Made by a program: the position numbers and the translations under genes. Below, in pieces: positions 19,041 through 28,000 of a DNA stretch of 64,000 nucleotides. Under the pieces are notes generated by a model. It had not been told where the DNA came from and did no database searches. It was given only the letters and a program-made list of their open reading frames with translations. Source of the DNA: Zopfochytrium polystomum (taxonomy: Eukaryota > Chytridiomycota > Chytridiomycetes > Chytridiales > Chytridiaceae); NCBI GenBank assembly GCA_025765615.1, contig JAIVFJ010000119.1, positions 1 through 64,000 on the forward strand, written 5' to 3'. How positions within the stretch are numbered: position 1 is the first letter of the stretch; each line of letters opens with the position of its first letter.

Positions 19041-19242
19041 AGAGGAAGAGGAAAACTGTTGACACCAGGTTTCCGTTCCACTTAATACTTGGAGTATTTG
19101 TCATCAGCGCAAGCCAGCGCCCAGGTCTGCGTTGGTGGTGGCTCACTCTCCCATGGGCATTGTGAGAACGATAACTGACAGTCACAATAGGTTCGGGTCC
19201 ATCTTGTGCCTCTTGCTGCTAACCAGTCAGTTCCGCCTAACA
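19041..19242 (-). repeat. dispersed repeat R, copy C, 5' part
   Basis: First ~200 bp of repeat R, reverse orientation, starting TGTTAGGCGGAACTGACTGG at 19,242. It breaks off at CCTCTTCCTCT (19,041). Confidence 0.7.
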
Positions 19243-19469
19243 CCAGGAAGGGATGGGGACGGCAAGGGAGGGGCCAGGAGTGACGAAGGAGTACTCACCA
19301 GCTGGGGATTGGGGTTTACGCCTTCAGCCTCGCTCATTGTGAAGTGGACCAACGGTGCGCTGGTGGTCACTTTCCACGGTGAAAAAGTGGTTCAGCACGG
19401 TGAACTGTCACTTGTGCAAAGAAATTTGGAAATGTACAGTGGCGGAAACTCTCTGTTGAGAAAAATATG

Positions 19470-20720
19470 TACAGTGGGGGGAAAAAAGTCTTCAGACGCC
19501 TTGTCAAAACAGCCTTGTCCTCCTGCCACCACCACCTGATCTGCAGCTCCCACTGCCATCACTGTCCCCAAGATCACATCCAAATTCAGCATGGAGAAAC
19601 AGCATCACACAAAGCATTGCATGAGAAGGGATGGAGCATTCGCAGGATCAGCGACTTCATTCTGATCAAGCGATCAAGCGCCCATAGTATCATACAACAT
19701 TTTGACAAGACAGGAAGCCTGGTGGATCTCCTCCAAAAAAGCTCTCAGTCCACAATCTACGATATCTGGCTCGGGCAACAAAAGGCTCTGCAGAGAATCG
19801 TCACCATGCGTTACAGGACATCTCAACCATCGTGAATTCAGCCTGACCTTCTCCAGTTTCAACCAGAACCATTTGGAAGTACTTGCACCAGCTTAGAATT
19901 CACAGCCATATTTCAAAGAAGAGGCCTTTTTTTGTTTCCGAAGCACCAAGCAAGACGCCTGGCATTTGCTTGCAATCATAAGGACTGGACCGTCAAGGAT
20001 TGGGCCAAAGTTATCTGGACTGAAGAGGCAACTTTTGAAACTGGGAAGCAGGGCAAGGTCCGTGTATGGAGGAGAGCTGGGGAAAGTATGATGAAAGAGT
20101 GCTTGCAAGGTTCATACAAGAGCAGTTGGGAATCTTTCTCTATTTGGGGTTGTTTCATGGGTTCAAACCCAGGATGCTTTTTTTTCATTGACAGGAGACT
20201 CAACTCATCCAAGTATCTTGACATTCTGGATGTGGAGTTTGAGGGTTTTCTGGACTATATGGATTTAAAAATGAACTACCAACAGGACGTGACTACCAAT
20301 AGCATCTATCAGCAAGACAATGCACCAGCTCACAAAGCGTCAAAGTGGGGCAATGGTTTCAGAAACGTGGATTGAAAGTTCTGGACTGGCCTGCACAAAT
20401 CCTGGATCTAAACCCAATCAAGCATCTCTGGGAACACCTGAAACTAACAGTGCAAAAGGATCGCCCCTCAGGAATTCCAGCATTGAAAAAATCAGTTGCA
20501 AGCGCATGGAGTAAAATTTCCCCTTTGTTCCTTCAACGTTTAGTTGAAAGTATGCCAAGGAGAATCAAGGCTGTTATCAAAACCAAAGGTGGCTCTACCA
20601 AATATTGAGGTAGCTGCCCCTTACACACATTTTACTGTTCCAACTGAATAAAAGGGTTTGAACTGGTGTCTTTATTTTAATTTTGTTCAAGTGTCCGAAG
20701 ACTTTCTTCCCCTGGCTGTA
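19470..20720 (+). mobile_element. Tc1/mariner element, inactivated
   Basis: Imperfect terminal inverted repeats: TACAGTGGGGGGAAAAAAGT on the left and, reversed, TACAGCCAGGGGAAGAAAGT on the right. Both then share CTTC(A/G)GAC. TA dinucleotides at 19,470-19,471 and 20,719-20,720 fit the family's TA duplication. Length is about 1.25 kb with one transposase gene. A second partial end, TACAGTGGCGGAAACTC, lies just outside at about 19,434. Confidence 0.85.
19590..20608 (+). pseudogene. Tc1/mariner transposase, frameshifted and catalytically dead
   Basis: The N-terminal helix-turn-helix is visible in frame 19,467-19,835 (EKGWSIRRISDFILIKRSSA, IIQHFDKTGSLVDL). The DDE region is in frames 19,932-20,375 and 20,345-20,608. 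VIWTEEATFETG occupies the place of the first Asp (usually W-S-D-E). IYQQDNAPAHKA keeps the second Asp. LDLNPIKHLWEHLK has Lys where the third acidic residue (NPIE) belongs. A frameshift near 20,345 and one near 19,830 break the gene. Two of three catalytic residues are therefore altered. The element ends 110 bp downstream. Confidence 0.85.
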
Positions 20721-20810
20721 CAATGACATTCACGTAATATAAGGAAATGAATGGATATAGTAAAGATTCACAGGGGGAATATGTCATGGAAAATGGAATC
20801 CTAGGAGAGT

Positions 20811-20850
20811 GGTGAATTGAAGTGTGGTTGCGGTGAGTGAAATGTAAGAA
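20811..20850 (+). other. AT-rich element resumes (gene-end lead-in)
   Basis: GTGGTGAATTGAAGTGTGGT here is the same text as at 1,970-2,000, leading into the hairpin. Confidence 0.45.
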
Positions 20851-20893
20851 AAACCCGAAGCATTGCAGCCAGCAGTGTTTGGGGCTTTTTTTT
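20851..20893 (+). terminator. dispersed 3'-end hairpin, copy iv
   Basis: Arms AAACCCGAAGCATTGC and GCAGTGTTTGGGGCTT, loop AGCCA, then eight T. One G-G mismatch, the rest paired counting G-U. Confidence 0.65.
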
Positions 20894-20901
20894 GGAACGA
20901 G

Positions 20902-20936
20902 GTCACGTGACTTTGAGTGCGGAAAACTGAATTTTG
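20902..20936 (+). promoter_or_regulatory. E-box palindrome plus GGAAAACTGAATTTTG box
   Basis: GTCACGTGAC at 20,902-20,911 and GGAAAACTGAATTTTG at 20,921-20,936, 39 nt before the ATG at 20,975. Same order as at 2,057. Confidence 0.5.
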
Positions 20937-20974
20937 AAAAGAGTTGAGCAAGGGTTGAGAAAAAGTTGAGCAAG

Positions 20975-21316
20975 AATGTTTGTCTACCAAGTCAAAATAG
21001 AAAATGGAAAGGCAAAAATTATATTGGAATACACAAAAGAAAACACGGAAAAAATATTGAAAGTGAAGGAAAAAATGTTGAAAGGGAGACAGTTTGTAGA
21101 AGCGTATGATTAATGGATTGAAGAATATGAGAGTAAAAAATCCAAACACATAATGAAGAACGGAAAAAGAAGGGGTAAAATATGCGGTATTATGGAATGT
21201 AAGGACCACAGAGAAGATGCTTTTTGTGACACTTGATTGTGTTAATAGATTTCAGAGGAGACACTATAGTGGCGACATTGCATTATGTAGATGACATAGT
21301 GTTAACAAGCGATACA
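20975..21316 (+). pseudogene. AT-rich virus-like gene 1, copy B
   Basis: Starts MFVYQVKIENGKAKIILEY and stops at TAA in the same codon where copy A has TGA. It then continues with SKHIMKNGKRRGKICG and MECKDH. The first Cys of the zinc motif is Ser here. After a one-base slip the tail reads ATLHYVDDIVLTSD. It ends in a hairpin, whereas copy A continues into gene 2, so the units were rearranged. Confidence 0.45.
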
Positions 21317-21352
21317 CGAAGCATTGCAGCCACCAGTGTTTGGGGCTTTTTT
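21317..21352 (+). terminator. dispersed 3'-end hairpin, copy v
   Basis: ACGAAGCATTGC, loop AGCCA, then CCAGTGTTTGGGGC and six T. The loop-closing pair is broken by one G-to-C change. ATGACACTTCATTG follows, as in copy vi. Confidence 0.6.
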
Positions 21353-21381
21353 ATGACACTTCATTGCTTTTTCTTGGCGAA

Positions 21382-21394
21382 GGGAAAAACTGAA
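21382..21394 (+). promoter_or_regulatory. GGGAAAAACTGAAT box
   Basis: Lies about 32 nt before the ATG at 21,426, matching the box before the homologous gene at 3,179. Confidence 0.4.
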
Positions 21395-21425
21395 TGTTGT
21401 GGGGCCTTTTCTTCGAACATCTGAA

Positions 21426-22215
21426 ATGTGTGACTACAAGTACGAGAAAGGAGTGAAGAAAGGGACTTTGTGTGGAGTAAGGTTGAGAGATGGGTTGGAA
21501 AAGTGAAGTAAGCACAGAAAAACAGAAGGAAAGAGAGAGGGAAAACGTGATGAAATTTCCAATGGAGATAGTGGGTATGATAGTGAAATATGTAGGTAGT
21601 GAAATGGAGTATAGATGCGAAGTTGAGGTGTGTTATGAATCACCCTCTGGAAACCTCTGGAACCTTCTTTGCTTTCCTGACTTGTCTTGTTGTCATTGGT
21701 ATCATTGGTATCACTGTATTACTAATTGCTCTTTCTGGAACTTTCTTTGAGTCTTGACAAGGAAGACTCTCAAAAGGTATAAAAAGGGGATGGGGGACCT
21801 GTCCCATCCCTCAAGTGAATTATTGTTTCCAATACAACCATCACTCCTCTCAGTTCCTTGTCTGCCTTGTCCTGTCCTGCCATGTTCCTGACAAGGAGGG
21901 AAAGAGATATGGGAATTAAACTGGAAAGGGAAAGGGTCTAAGTGGAGATGAATAAATATCTGATGGAAACTATAAGCTGAGCGGGGAGTGATGGGAGGAT
22001 AGTGAGTCTGTGGGAAAAAGAGGGGGGTAAAACGATAAATATGATAGTATGGGGATGGAAGAGTTTTAAACTCATGCAAGAGATAAGAATGGAAGGAGAA
22101 GAGGAGTATGAGAGGGAGGACCAAGTGTTGGAGTGGACAAAGAACCATGGATGGGCTCGAATATGAGAGGAAGGAGAAGATGTGTATGAGTCGAAGAACA
22201 GACTGGTAAAGTGGA
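21426..22215 (+). pseudogene. AT-rich virus-like gene 4/gene 2 copy, interrupted by a solo LTR
   Basis: Starts MCDYKYEKGVKKGTLCG (zinc motif) and, after small frame changes, reads KFPMEIVGMIVKYV (F-box-like). A solo chromovirus LTR occupies 21,631-21,893. The frame resumes with RERDMGIKLERERV and reaches the shared block WGWKSFKLMQEIRMEGEEEY and EREDQVLEWTKNHGWA at about 22,050-22,160. A hairpin follows at 22,274. Stops are frequent. This copy suggests genes 4 and 2 may once have been parts of one longer gene. Confidence 0.45.
21631..21893 (+). mobile_element. solo LTR of the chromovirus, short variant
   Basis: TGTTATGAATCACC to CTGACA, 263 bp. It carries the TATA and R segments but lacks the tandem heat-shock units found in the 353-487 bp LTRs. 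Flanks AGGTG (21,626-21,630) and AGGAG (21,894-21,898) look like a decayed 5-bp duplication. It arose by LTR-LTR recombination and is older than copies 1 and 2. Confidence 0.88.
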
Positions 22216-22273
22216 AAGTGAGTAGTAGAGAGTGGAGATAAGAGACACGAAAAGCAAAAAGGAAAGCAAAAGG

Positions 22274-22317
22274 AAAGCCCTAAGCATTGCAAACAGCAGT
22301 GCTTGGGGCTTTTTTTA
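22274..22317 (+). terminator. dispersed 3'-end hairpin, copy vi
   Basis: Arms AAGCCCTAAGCATTGC and GCAGTGCTTGGGGCTT pair at all 16 positions (two G-U), followed by seven T. The loop is AAACA instead of AGCCA. Confidence 0.7.
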
Positions 22318-22329
22318 TGACACTTCATT

Positions 22330-22545
22330 GATTTTTTTGTGACACGTGAGGTGGAAAGAAGTGAGAGGGAGTATATATGAGAAACTAAGATTGGAGAGAG
22401 AGACGGGAGTGAAAATGGAGAAAGGAAGAGTGGAGGAGACAGAGAAGTGAAGAGATTTGTGAAGGAAAATGGAATGGTGTATAGATTGTTCGAAGAAGAT
22501 GAAGACTCTGTGTTAGATGTATTTGGATGGTTTTGAGAAGAGAAA
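22330..22545 (+). pseudogene. AT-rich virus-like gene 4 middle part, copy C
   Basis: Homologous to 3,325-3,520: an acid/Lys-rich stretch, then RFVKENGMVYRLFEEDEDSV. The N-terminal zinc part is absent. It ends with a stop just before hairpin vii. Confidence 0.45.
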
Positions 22546-22553
22546 AGTAAGAG

Positions 22554-22595
22554 AAAGCCCTTAGCACTGCAGCCAGCAGTGTTAAGGGTTTTTAT
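22554..22595 (+). terminator. dispersed 3'-end hairpin, copy vii
   Basis: Arms CCCTTAGCACTGC and GCAGTGTTAAGGG pair fully with one G-U. Against copy ii an A-T pair has become T-A and a T-G pair has become C-G, so changes on both arms keep the stem. Confidence 0.7.
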
Positions 22596-22613
22596 GCCAG
22601 TTTTTAGAACGAG

Positions 22614-22767
22614 GTCACGTGCAAGATGTACAATAAAGTCACTAACAGTTTTAATCTCATTTCGTCGTTTGACTTTGGAGTGTGTCAGGAATGGGCAGGA
22701 GTACAGAAGATCTTTAAATAAATAATAAAGAATAAAGCTAACAGTAACAATAGAATTATATTATCCA
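22614..22767 (+). other. E-box, CAATAAAG signal and GTCAGGAATGGGCAG motif
   Basis: GTCACGTGCA (22,614-22,623), TGTACAATAAAG (about 22,628) and GTGTCAGGAATGGGCAGG (about 22,683-22,700) stand together, as in module B elsewhere. No gene. Confidence 0.4.
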
Positions 22768-22938
22768 ATGACATATATAAAAGAAATAGATGAAAGGTAC
22801 ATGTATGATAAATATGCACGAATATACTTCAAAGATGAACCAAACTTTATACGAGGCTTTCCAGAGATATGTGGTGAATATGATGAGAAAACATTTAGAA
22901 AATTATTAAGGAACACTTTAAAAATAATCAAGAATTAG
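22768..22938 (+). CDS. small AT-rich ORF of the virus-like element, 56 aa
   Basis: Begins MTYIKEIDERYMYDKYARIY and ends KLLRNTLKIIKN, with many Tyr, Lys and acidic residues, intact from ATG to TAG. It stands directly upstream of the D5-like fragment, so it may be the remaining end of the same or an adjacent gene. No family recognised. It may not be expressed. Confidence 0.3.
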   Translation: MTYIKEIDERYMYDKYARIYFKDEPNFIRGFPEICGEYDEKTFRKLLRNTLKIIKN

Positions 22939-22945
22939 GAGAAAT

Positions 22946-23050
22946 ATGCCAGGGAAATTATCAGACCAAGACAATTACAAGTCTATTATTGGTTTCAAAA
23001 ATGGTGTTCATGACATTTCAAAAAAGGAATTCAGAAAAGGAAAAGTAGAA
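22946..23050 (+). pseudogene. D5-like primase/helicase relic, copy B (N-terminal block)
   Basis: MPGKLSDQDNYKSIIGFKNG continues as VHDISKKEFRKGKVEE. IGF-x-NGV-x-D ... EFR is the hallmark start of the D5 helicase region in large DNA viruses. A Harbinger-type transposase gene follows, and AT-rich text resumes at about 24,165, so this copy appears interrupted by that insertion. Confidence 0.5.
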
Positions 23051-23202
23051 GAAAAGGAAACCTCAATAGGGAGTTTTTGCAACGCAAGGAAATTTACTTT
23101 TCCTTGTGAAAGATTTCCTTGTGACGAAGAAGGATTTCCTGTTTGGATTCAGTTTTTGCAGCAGCCAAATTTCCTTGTGTTTTTCCTTGTGAGATTGATG
23201 AC

Positions 23203-24060
23203 ATGGACATTGACGACCTCACTGACGACGAGGACGATCTCTTCAGTCTTGCCATCTTGCTACTTCAGTACGGAGGACAAAACACCTTGACAACTTGCCA
23301 GGGATTTCGCTACAAGCAATGTGAACAACCTCCGGAGTTCTGGATCCACCACTTCCGCTTTACAAAAGACGAGATCGCCTTCCTATGTGATCGTCTTCGC
23401 ATCACCGACCCTTTCACAACTGTAACCCGTTACACCACATCCGCTCATGATGCTGCCTGCATCATGCTTTTCCGACTCGCATATCCATGCCGATTGCGCA
23501 CGATGGAACAGTTTTTTGATCGCTCAATCTCAGCCCTCTCAAACATCGCCAACGATGTCATCGAGCTTGTCCACAGCAACTTCCAACACCTACTTGGTTG
23601 GGATCACCAGCGGATGGATCAGCGGAGACTTCAGCAATACGCAGATGCGATCTGCAGGAAAGGTTCGCCTTTGGACTGTTGCATCAGGTTCATTGATGGT
23701 ACAGTGCGTGGCATCGCCAGACCGTCGAAAAACCAGAAGGTTGCTTACAACGGACATAAGGTGATTACGCTTTATGTTTGCATTCAACACAAGTTAACTT
23801 TCCTTCTCAGCGTAAACATGCCCTGAAGTACCAATCTGTCGTTGCCCCCGATGGTCTTGTCGTTCACCTGTTTGGGCCAGTTGCTGGCTCTCGACACGAT
23901 GCTTACCTTTCAAGAGGAGCAAGCTTGCTCTCGTTCTGGCCCGTCACATCAAAGCTCCTGGCACGCTGCATAAGCGCTTTGTGATCTACGGCGATCCAGC
24001 GTATGGCATTCAGCGCAACCTTATCTCCCCTCATCCCTCCTTCATAAGAGCGATGTCCAT
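23203..24060 (+). pseudogene. PIF/Harbinger transposase with one intron and one frameshift
   Basis: Exon 1 (ATG 23,203 to 23,760) starts MDIDDLTDDEDDLFSLAIL and contains DAACIMLFRLAYPCRL and CIRFIDGTVRGIARPSKNQ, with the first catalytic Asp in FIDGT. A 50-nt GT-AG intron at 23,761-23,810 (phase 0) joins NGHK to RKHALKYQSVVAPDGLV, restoring a family-typical sequence. The second Asp is in GPVAGSRHDAYLSRG. A one-base frameshift near 23,930 shifts the frame to VLARHIKAPGTLHKRFVIYG and GDPAYGIQRNLISPHP. The expected C-terminal acidic residue region is not recognisable. Probably inactive now but recently so. Confidence 0.82.
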
Positions 24061-24164
24061 TGCGATTGTAAAACGGATTGCAGGCTTTCGAACACGCTTT
24101 CCATACAGATTGCGAGCAGGTGCAGCCACTTCTCCTGCTCCATCTAGAGGAATGGTCAGATATG

Positions 24165-24555
24165 AAGTGTGAAGTACATATATTTGCAAAACAGAAACCA
24201 TATTTTGATAACATTCCACCAGAATATGTTCATACATTTGAAGGAAGTAGGAGTGGAAGTGTAGGTGACAAATTGATGCAAGGTGTGATGAAAATTCTGT
24301 TGGGTGCTTGAATGGCACGTATATTTGTATGACAGGAATGGGTGGTATATAAATCTATGTGTGTGGAATGGGCGTGGAGAATATTATATAAAAAATATTC
24401 TAAAAGAAATTTCATATAATAAGTTTGGAGAGAGAAAGTGGTGCAAAATGTACAATAAAGATAAAGGTCAAGTCTAATGACATAATACAATTGACAATGT
24501 TAGGCTAGGGGGGCTTTTGGACAAGTGTGTCTGGAATGGGCAGGTGGTAGAGAAA
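24165..24555 (+). pseudogene. AT-rich element resumes: possible D5 C-terminal piece and module B
   Basis: After the Harbinger gene the frame VHIFAKQKPYFDNIPPEYVH and FEGSRSGSVGDKLMQGVMK (to TGA 24,309) could be the distal part of the interrupted D5-like gene, weakly supported. Then come GACAGGAATGGGTGGTATAT (about 24,330), TATATAAAA-rich text, GTGCAAAATGTACAATAAAG (about 24,442) and GTGTCTGGAATGGGCAGG (about 24,526). Confidence 0.35.
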
Positions 24556-24669
24556 TGTTATGAATCACCCTTTGGAAACCTAACCTTCTAGAACATTCCT
24601 TCATGGAACCTTGTGGAACCTTCTGGAACCTTCTTTGCTTTCCTGACTTGTTGTCATTGGTATCATTGG
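24556..24669 (+). mobile_element. truncated chromovirus LTR, target of copy 2
   Basis: Starts TGTTATGAATCACC in plus orientation, has one heat-shock unit and stops at CATTGGTATCATTGG, where the minus-strand copy 2 begins. Beyond copy 2 only ATTGGTATC of this LTR continues (30,101-30,109) before unrelated sequence, so its 3' half is missing. Confidence 0.8.
24665..24669. repeat. 5-bp target-site duplication ATTGG (left of copy 2)
   Basis: ATTGG is repeated at 30,101-30,105 immediately after copy 2. Confidence 0.85.
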
Positions 24670-25022
24670 TGTCAGGAACAGGGCAGGACAGGACAAGGCA
24701 GACAAGGAACTGAGAGGAGTGATGATTGTATTGGAAACAATAATTCACTTGAGGGATGGGACAGGTCCCCCATCCCCCTTTTATACCTTTTGAGAGTGTT
24801 CCTTGTCAAGACTCCAAGAAAGTTCCAGAAAGAGCAATTAGTAATGCAATGATACCAATGATACCAATGACAACAAGACAAGTCAGGAAAGCAAAGAAGG
24901 TTCCAGAAGGTTCCACAAGGTTCCATGAAGGAATGTTCTAGAAGGTTCCAGAAGGTTCCAGAAGGTTCCATGAAGGAATGTTCTAGAAGGTTCCAGAGGT
25001 TTCCAGAGGGTGATTCATAACA
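24670..25022 (-). repeat. 3' LTR of chromovirus copy 2
   Basis: 353 bp, with fewer heat-shock units than its partner. The TATA, R and U5 parts match copy 1. Confidence 0.9.
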
Positions 25023-28000
25023 TCATCTCCCCCTTTTAGGCCTCTTCTGCAACTTGGTGGGGTACCTGGTCTTGAACTCGAGCAGAAGGTCTTGGCAGTG
25101 AGTGAGGTTTGACTCAGGCTCCCAGGTGTTGTCAGCATCTGAGTAACCCTTCCACTTAACAAGGAACTTGAGTGTTCTTCCAAACCACTTGGCATCCAAG
25201 ATTTGTTCAACCTCAAATTCCTCTTCACCTTCTACCTCAACTGGAGGAGGAGGAGGAACAACTCTGCCTGGAATGGAATTGGCCACAAACTTCTCTAAAA
25301 GGCTGACATGGAAAACTGGGTGGATCTTCATGGATGCAGGGAGATCCAGCTTGAAGGTGACTGGATTGACTTGCTCCAAGATCTTGAAAGGACCCAACTT
25401 GAGGTTGTCTAGCTTGGGACTTGGTCTTTTGGTCTGCAAGTTCTTCCTCAGAAGCCAAACTTGCTGACCCACAGCAAGGTCATGGTCCATTCTGTGAGTG
25501 TTGGCAAATCTTGAGGCATCTTCTTGGGCTTGCTTCAGGGTGGAGTCCAGGAAGGTGCTGATGATCTTGAGCTTATGTAAGTGTGAAGCCGCAGCAGGAG
25601 CTTGGACATTGGATAGGGTCTCTTGTCCCAGAAGATCTCCTCTTGGATTGAAGCCATAGGTTGCAAAGAAAGGAGATAGCTGGGTGCTTGAGTGGAGAGA
25701 ATTGTTGAGAGCAAATTCTGCCAGTGGAAGGAGGGTGGGCCAATCATCCTGTTGATAGCTGACATAGCACCTCAAATACTGCTCCAGAGTCTGGTTTGTT
25801 CTTTCTGTTTGTCCATCAGTCTGAGGGTGATAAGCAGTTGACAGTTGAGACTTGATTCCAAGGGCTGCTGTGAGTGCTTTCCAAAATTGAGATCTGAACT
25901 GTGGTCCTCTGTCACTGACGATTGACTGAGGCAGCCCATGGAGCCTGAATATGTGCTGCAAAAACAGGTCTGCTGTTCCTTGTGCATCTATATTCTCAGT
26001 GCAGGGGATGAAATGGGCCAACTTTGTCCTTCTGCAGATGACAACAAGGATAGAGTCAAATCCATGGGATGGGGGCAGTTTCACAATGAAGTCCATGGAT
26101 ATTGATGACCAAGGGCTTATGGCAATTGGGAGGGGCTCCAGAAGTCCATAGGGCTTGTGTCTGCTGGATTTGTTTCTTTGACAGGTTTCACAGCTGCTGA
26201 CATAGTTCTTGATGTACTTCCTCATGCCTGGCCAGTAGAAGTCTCTGGAAACAAGCTCATATGTCTTGTGCTCTCCTGGGTGTCCAGCTGTTGCTGCATC
26301 ATGCCTTGTCTTGAGTATCTCAAGTTTTTCCTCTTCTTGGCTGATTTGAATCTTGTGAGGCTTGGGGTCCTTGGAAATAGCATGGGCCCACACACTGTCA
26401 GGAAGCAATGAAAGGTGTGTCTTGGATGGTGGGGTGAAACCATCTCCCCCTTCAGGTGCAAGGTCTGTTCTTCTTGACAGGGCATCAGCCACAGTGTTAA
26501 GGTGGCCAGGAGAATAGCACAGCTTAAAGTCATACTCAGAGAGCAGTTCAGCCCACCTGGCATGCCTCTGCTTGAGCAACCTCCTTGCCCTGAAGAAGGT
26601 GAGGTTCTTGTGATCCGAATAGACAGAGATGTTTTTAGAACCAGCCAAGTAGTGTCTCCAGAATTTGAATGCTTCCACAATTGCAAGCAACTCCTTGTCA
26701 TGGACTGTGTAGTTACACTCAGCACTGTTCAGCTTCCTGGAGTAATATGCCACTGGATGCAGAGGAGCAGAGGGGTCCTGAGAGCTTGGCTGGGACAGAA
26801 CAGCGCCAAGGGCATAGTCTGAGGCATCAGTTTCCAAGGTGAAGGGAAGCAAGGGATCCACATGCTTAAGGAGTGGTGCACTTGTGGTTGCTGTCTTAAG
26901 AGCTAGCCAGGCTTGCTCTGCTGCTGGGGTCCATTCAAACTTGGTGGTCTTCTTGGTGAGATCAGTGAGAGGCTTGGCTATGGCAGAATAGTTGGCAATG
27001 AAGGTTCTGTAGAAGTTGCAAAATCCAAGGAAGCTTTGAACATCCTTGATGGAATTTGGAGCCTTCCATTCAAGAATAGTTTGGATCTTGTCTGGTGCCA
27101 TGGAGATCCCTTTGTCAGACACAATGAACCCCAAAAACTCAATGGAGGTCTTGTGGAATTCACACTTCTCCAGCTTTGCATAGAGGTGATGCTGTCTGAG
27201 TCTCTCCAAGACAGTCTTGACATGTCCCATATGGCTTGCAGTGTCAGATGAAAATACCAGGATATCATCCAGGTAGACAATGACAAAAAGGTCCAGAATA
27301 TCCCTGAAGATGTCATTCATCATGCCTTGGAAAATAGCTGGAGCATTGGTAAGTCCAAAGGGCATGACCAAGTACTCAAAGTGACCGTATTTGCATCTGA
27401 AGGCAGTCTTCCATTGATCCTGGGGCTTAATTCTGACCAAATTGTAGGCACCTCTGAGGTCAATCTTGGAAAATATCCTTGCATGGCTCAGTTTGTCCAG
27501 TAATTCAGAGATGAGAGGCAGTGGATAGCGGTTCTTGACTGTCATCTCATTGAGATCTCTGTAGTCCACACAGGGTCTCAGTCCCCCATCCTTCTTCTTG
27601 ACAAAAAAGATGGGAGCTCCAGCTGGTGACTTGGAAGGTTGGATGAATCCCTTGTTCAGCATTTCTTCAATGTATTCTTGGAGGGCCTTGGCTTCTGGTG
27701 GAGAGAGGTGGTACAGTGGCTTGAAAGGTGGGCTGCAAGTTTCATCCTTGAGTGGGATTTCACAGTCATAAGGCCTCTGAGCTGGTAGCAGGTCTGCCTT
27801 GGTCTTGGAAAACACATCAGCATAAGGGAGATATTCTTTTGGTAGCTTGGATGCCAGCAAAAGGTCTGATGGGTCCAGGTTGTTGTGCTCCTCAGCAGTG
27901 GGGCTTGAATTCTTGACTGGGAACTGTGATTCTTGAATCTTTGACTGAGAGTTCTGTTCTTGGCAAAGACTGTGAGCTGTGGAACTTGAATCTTGAATGT

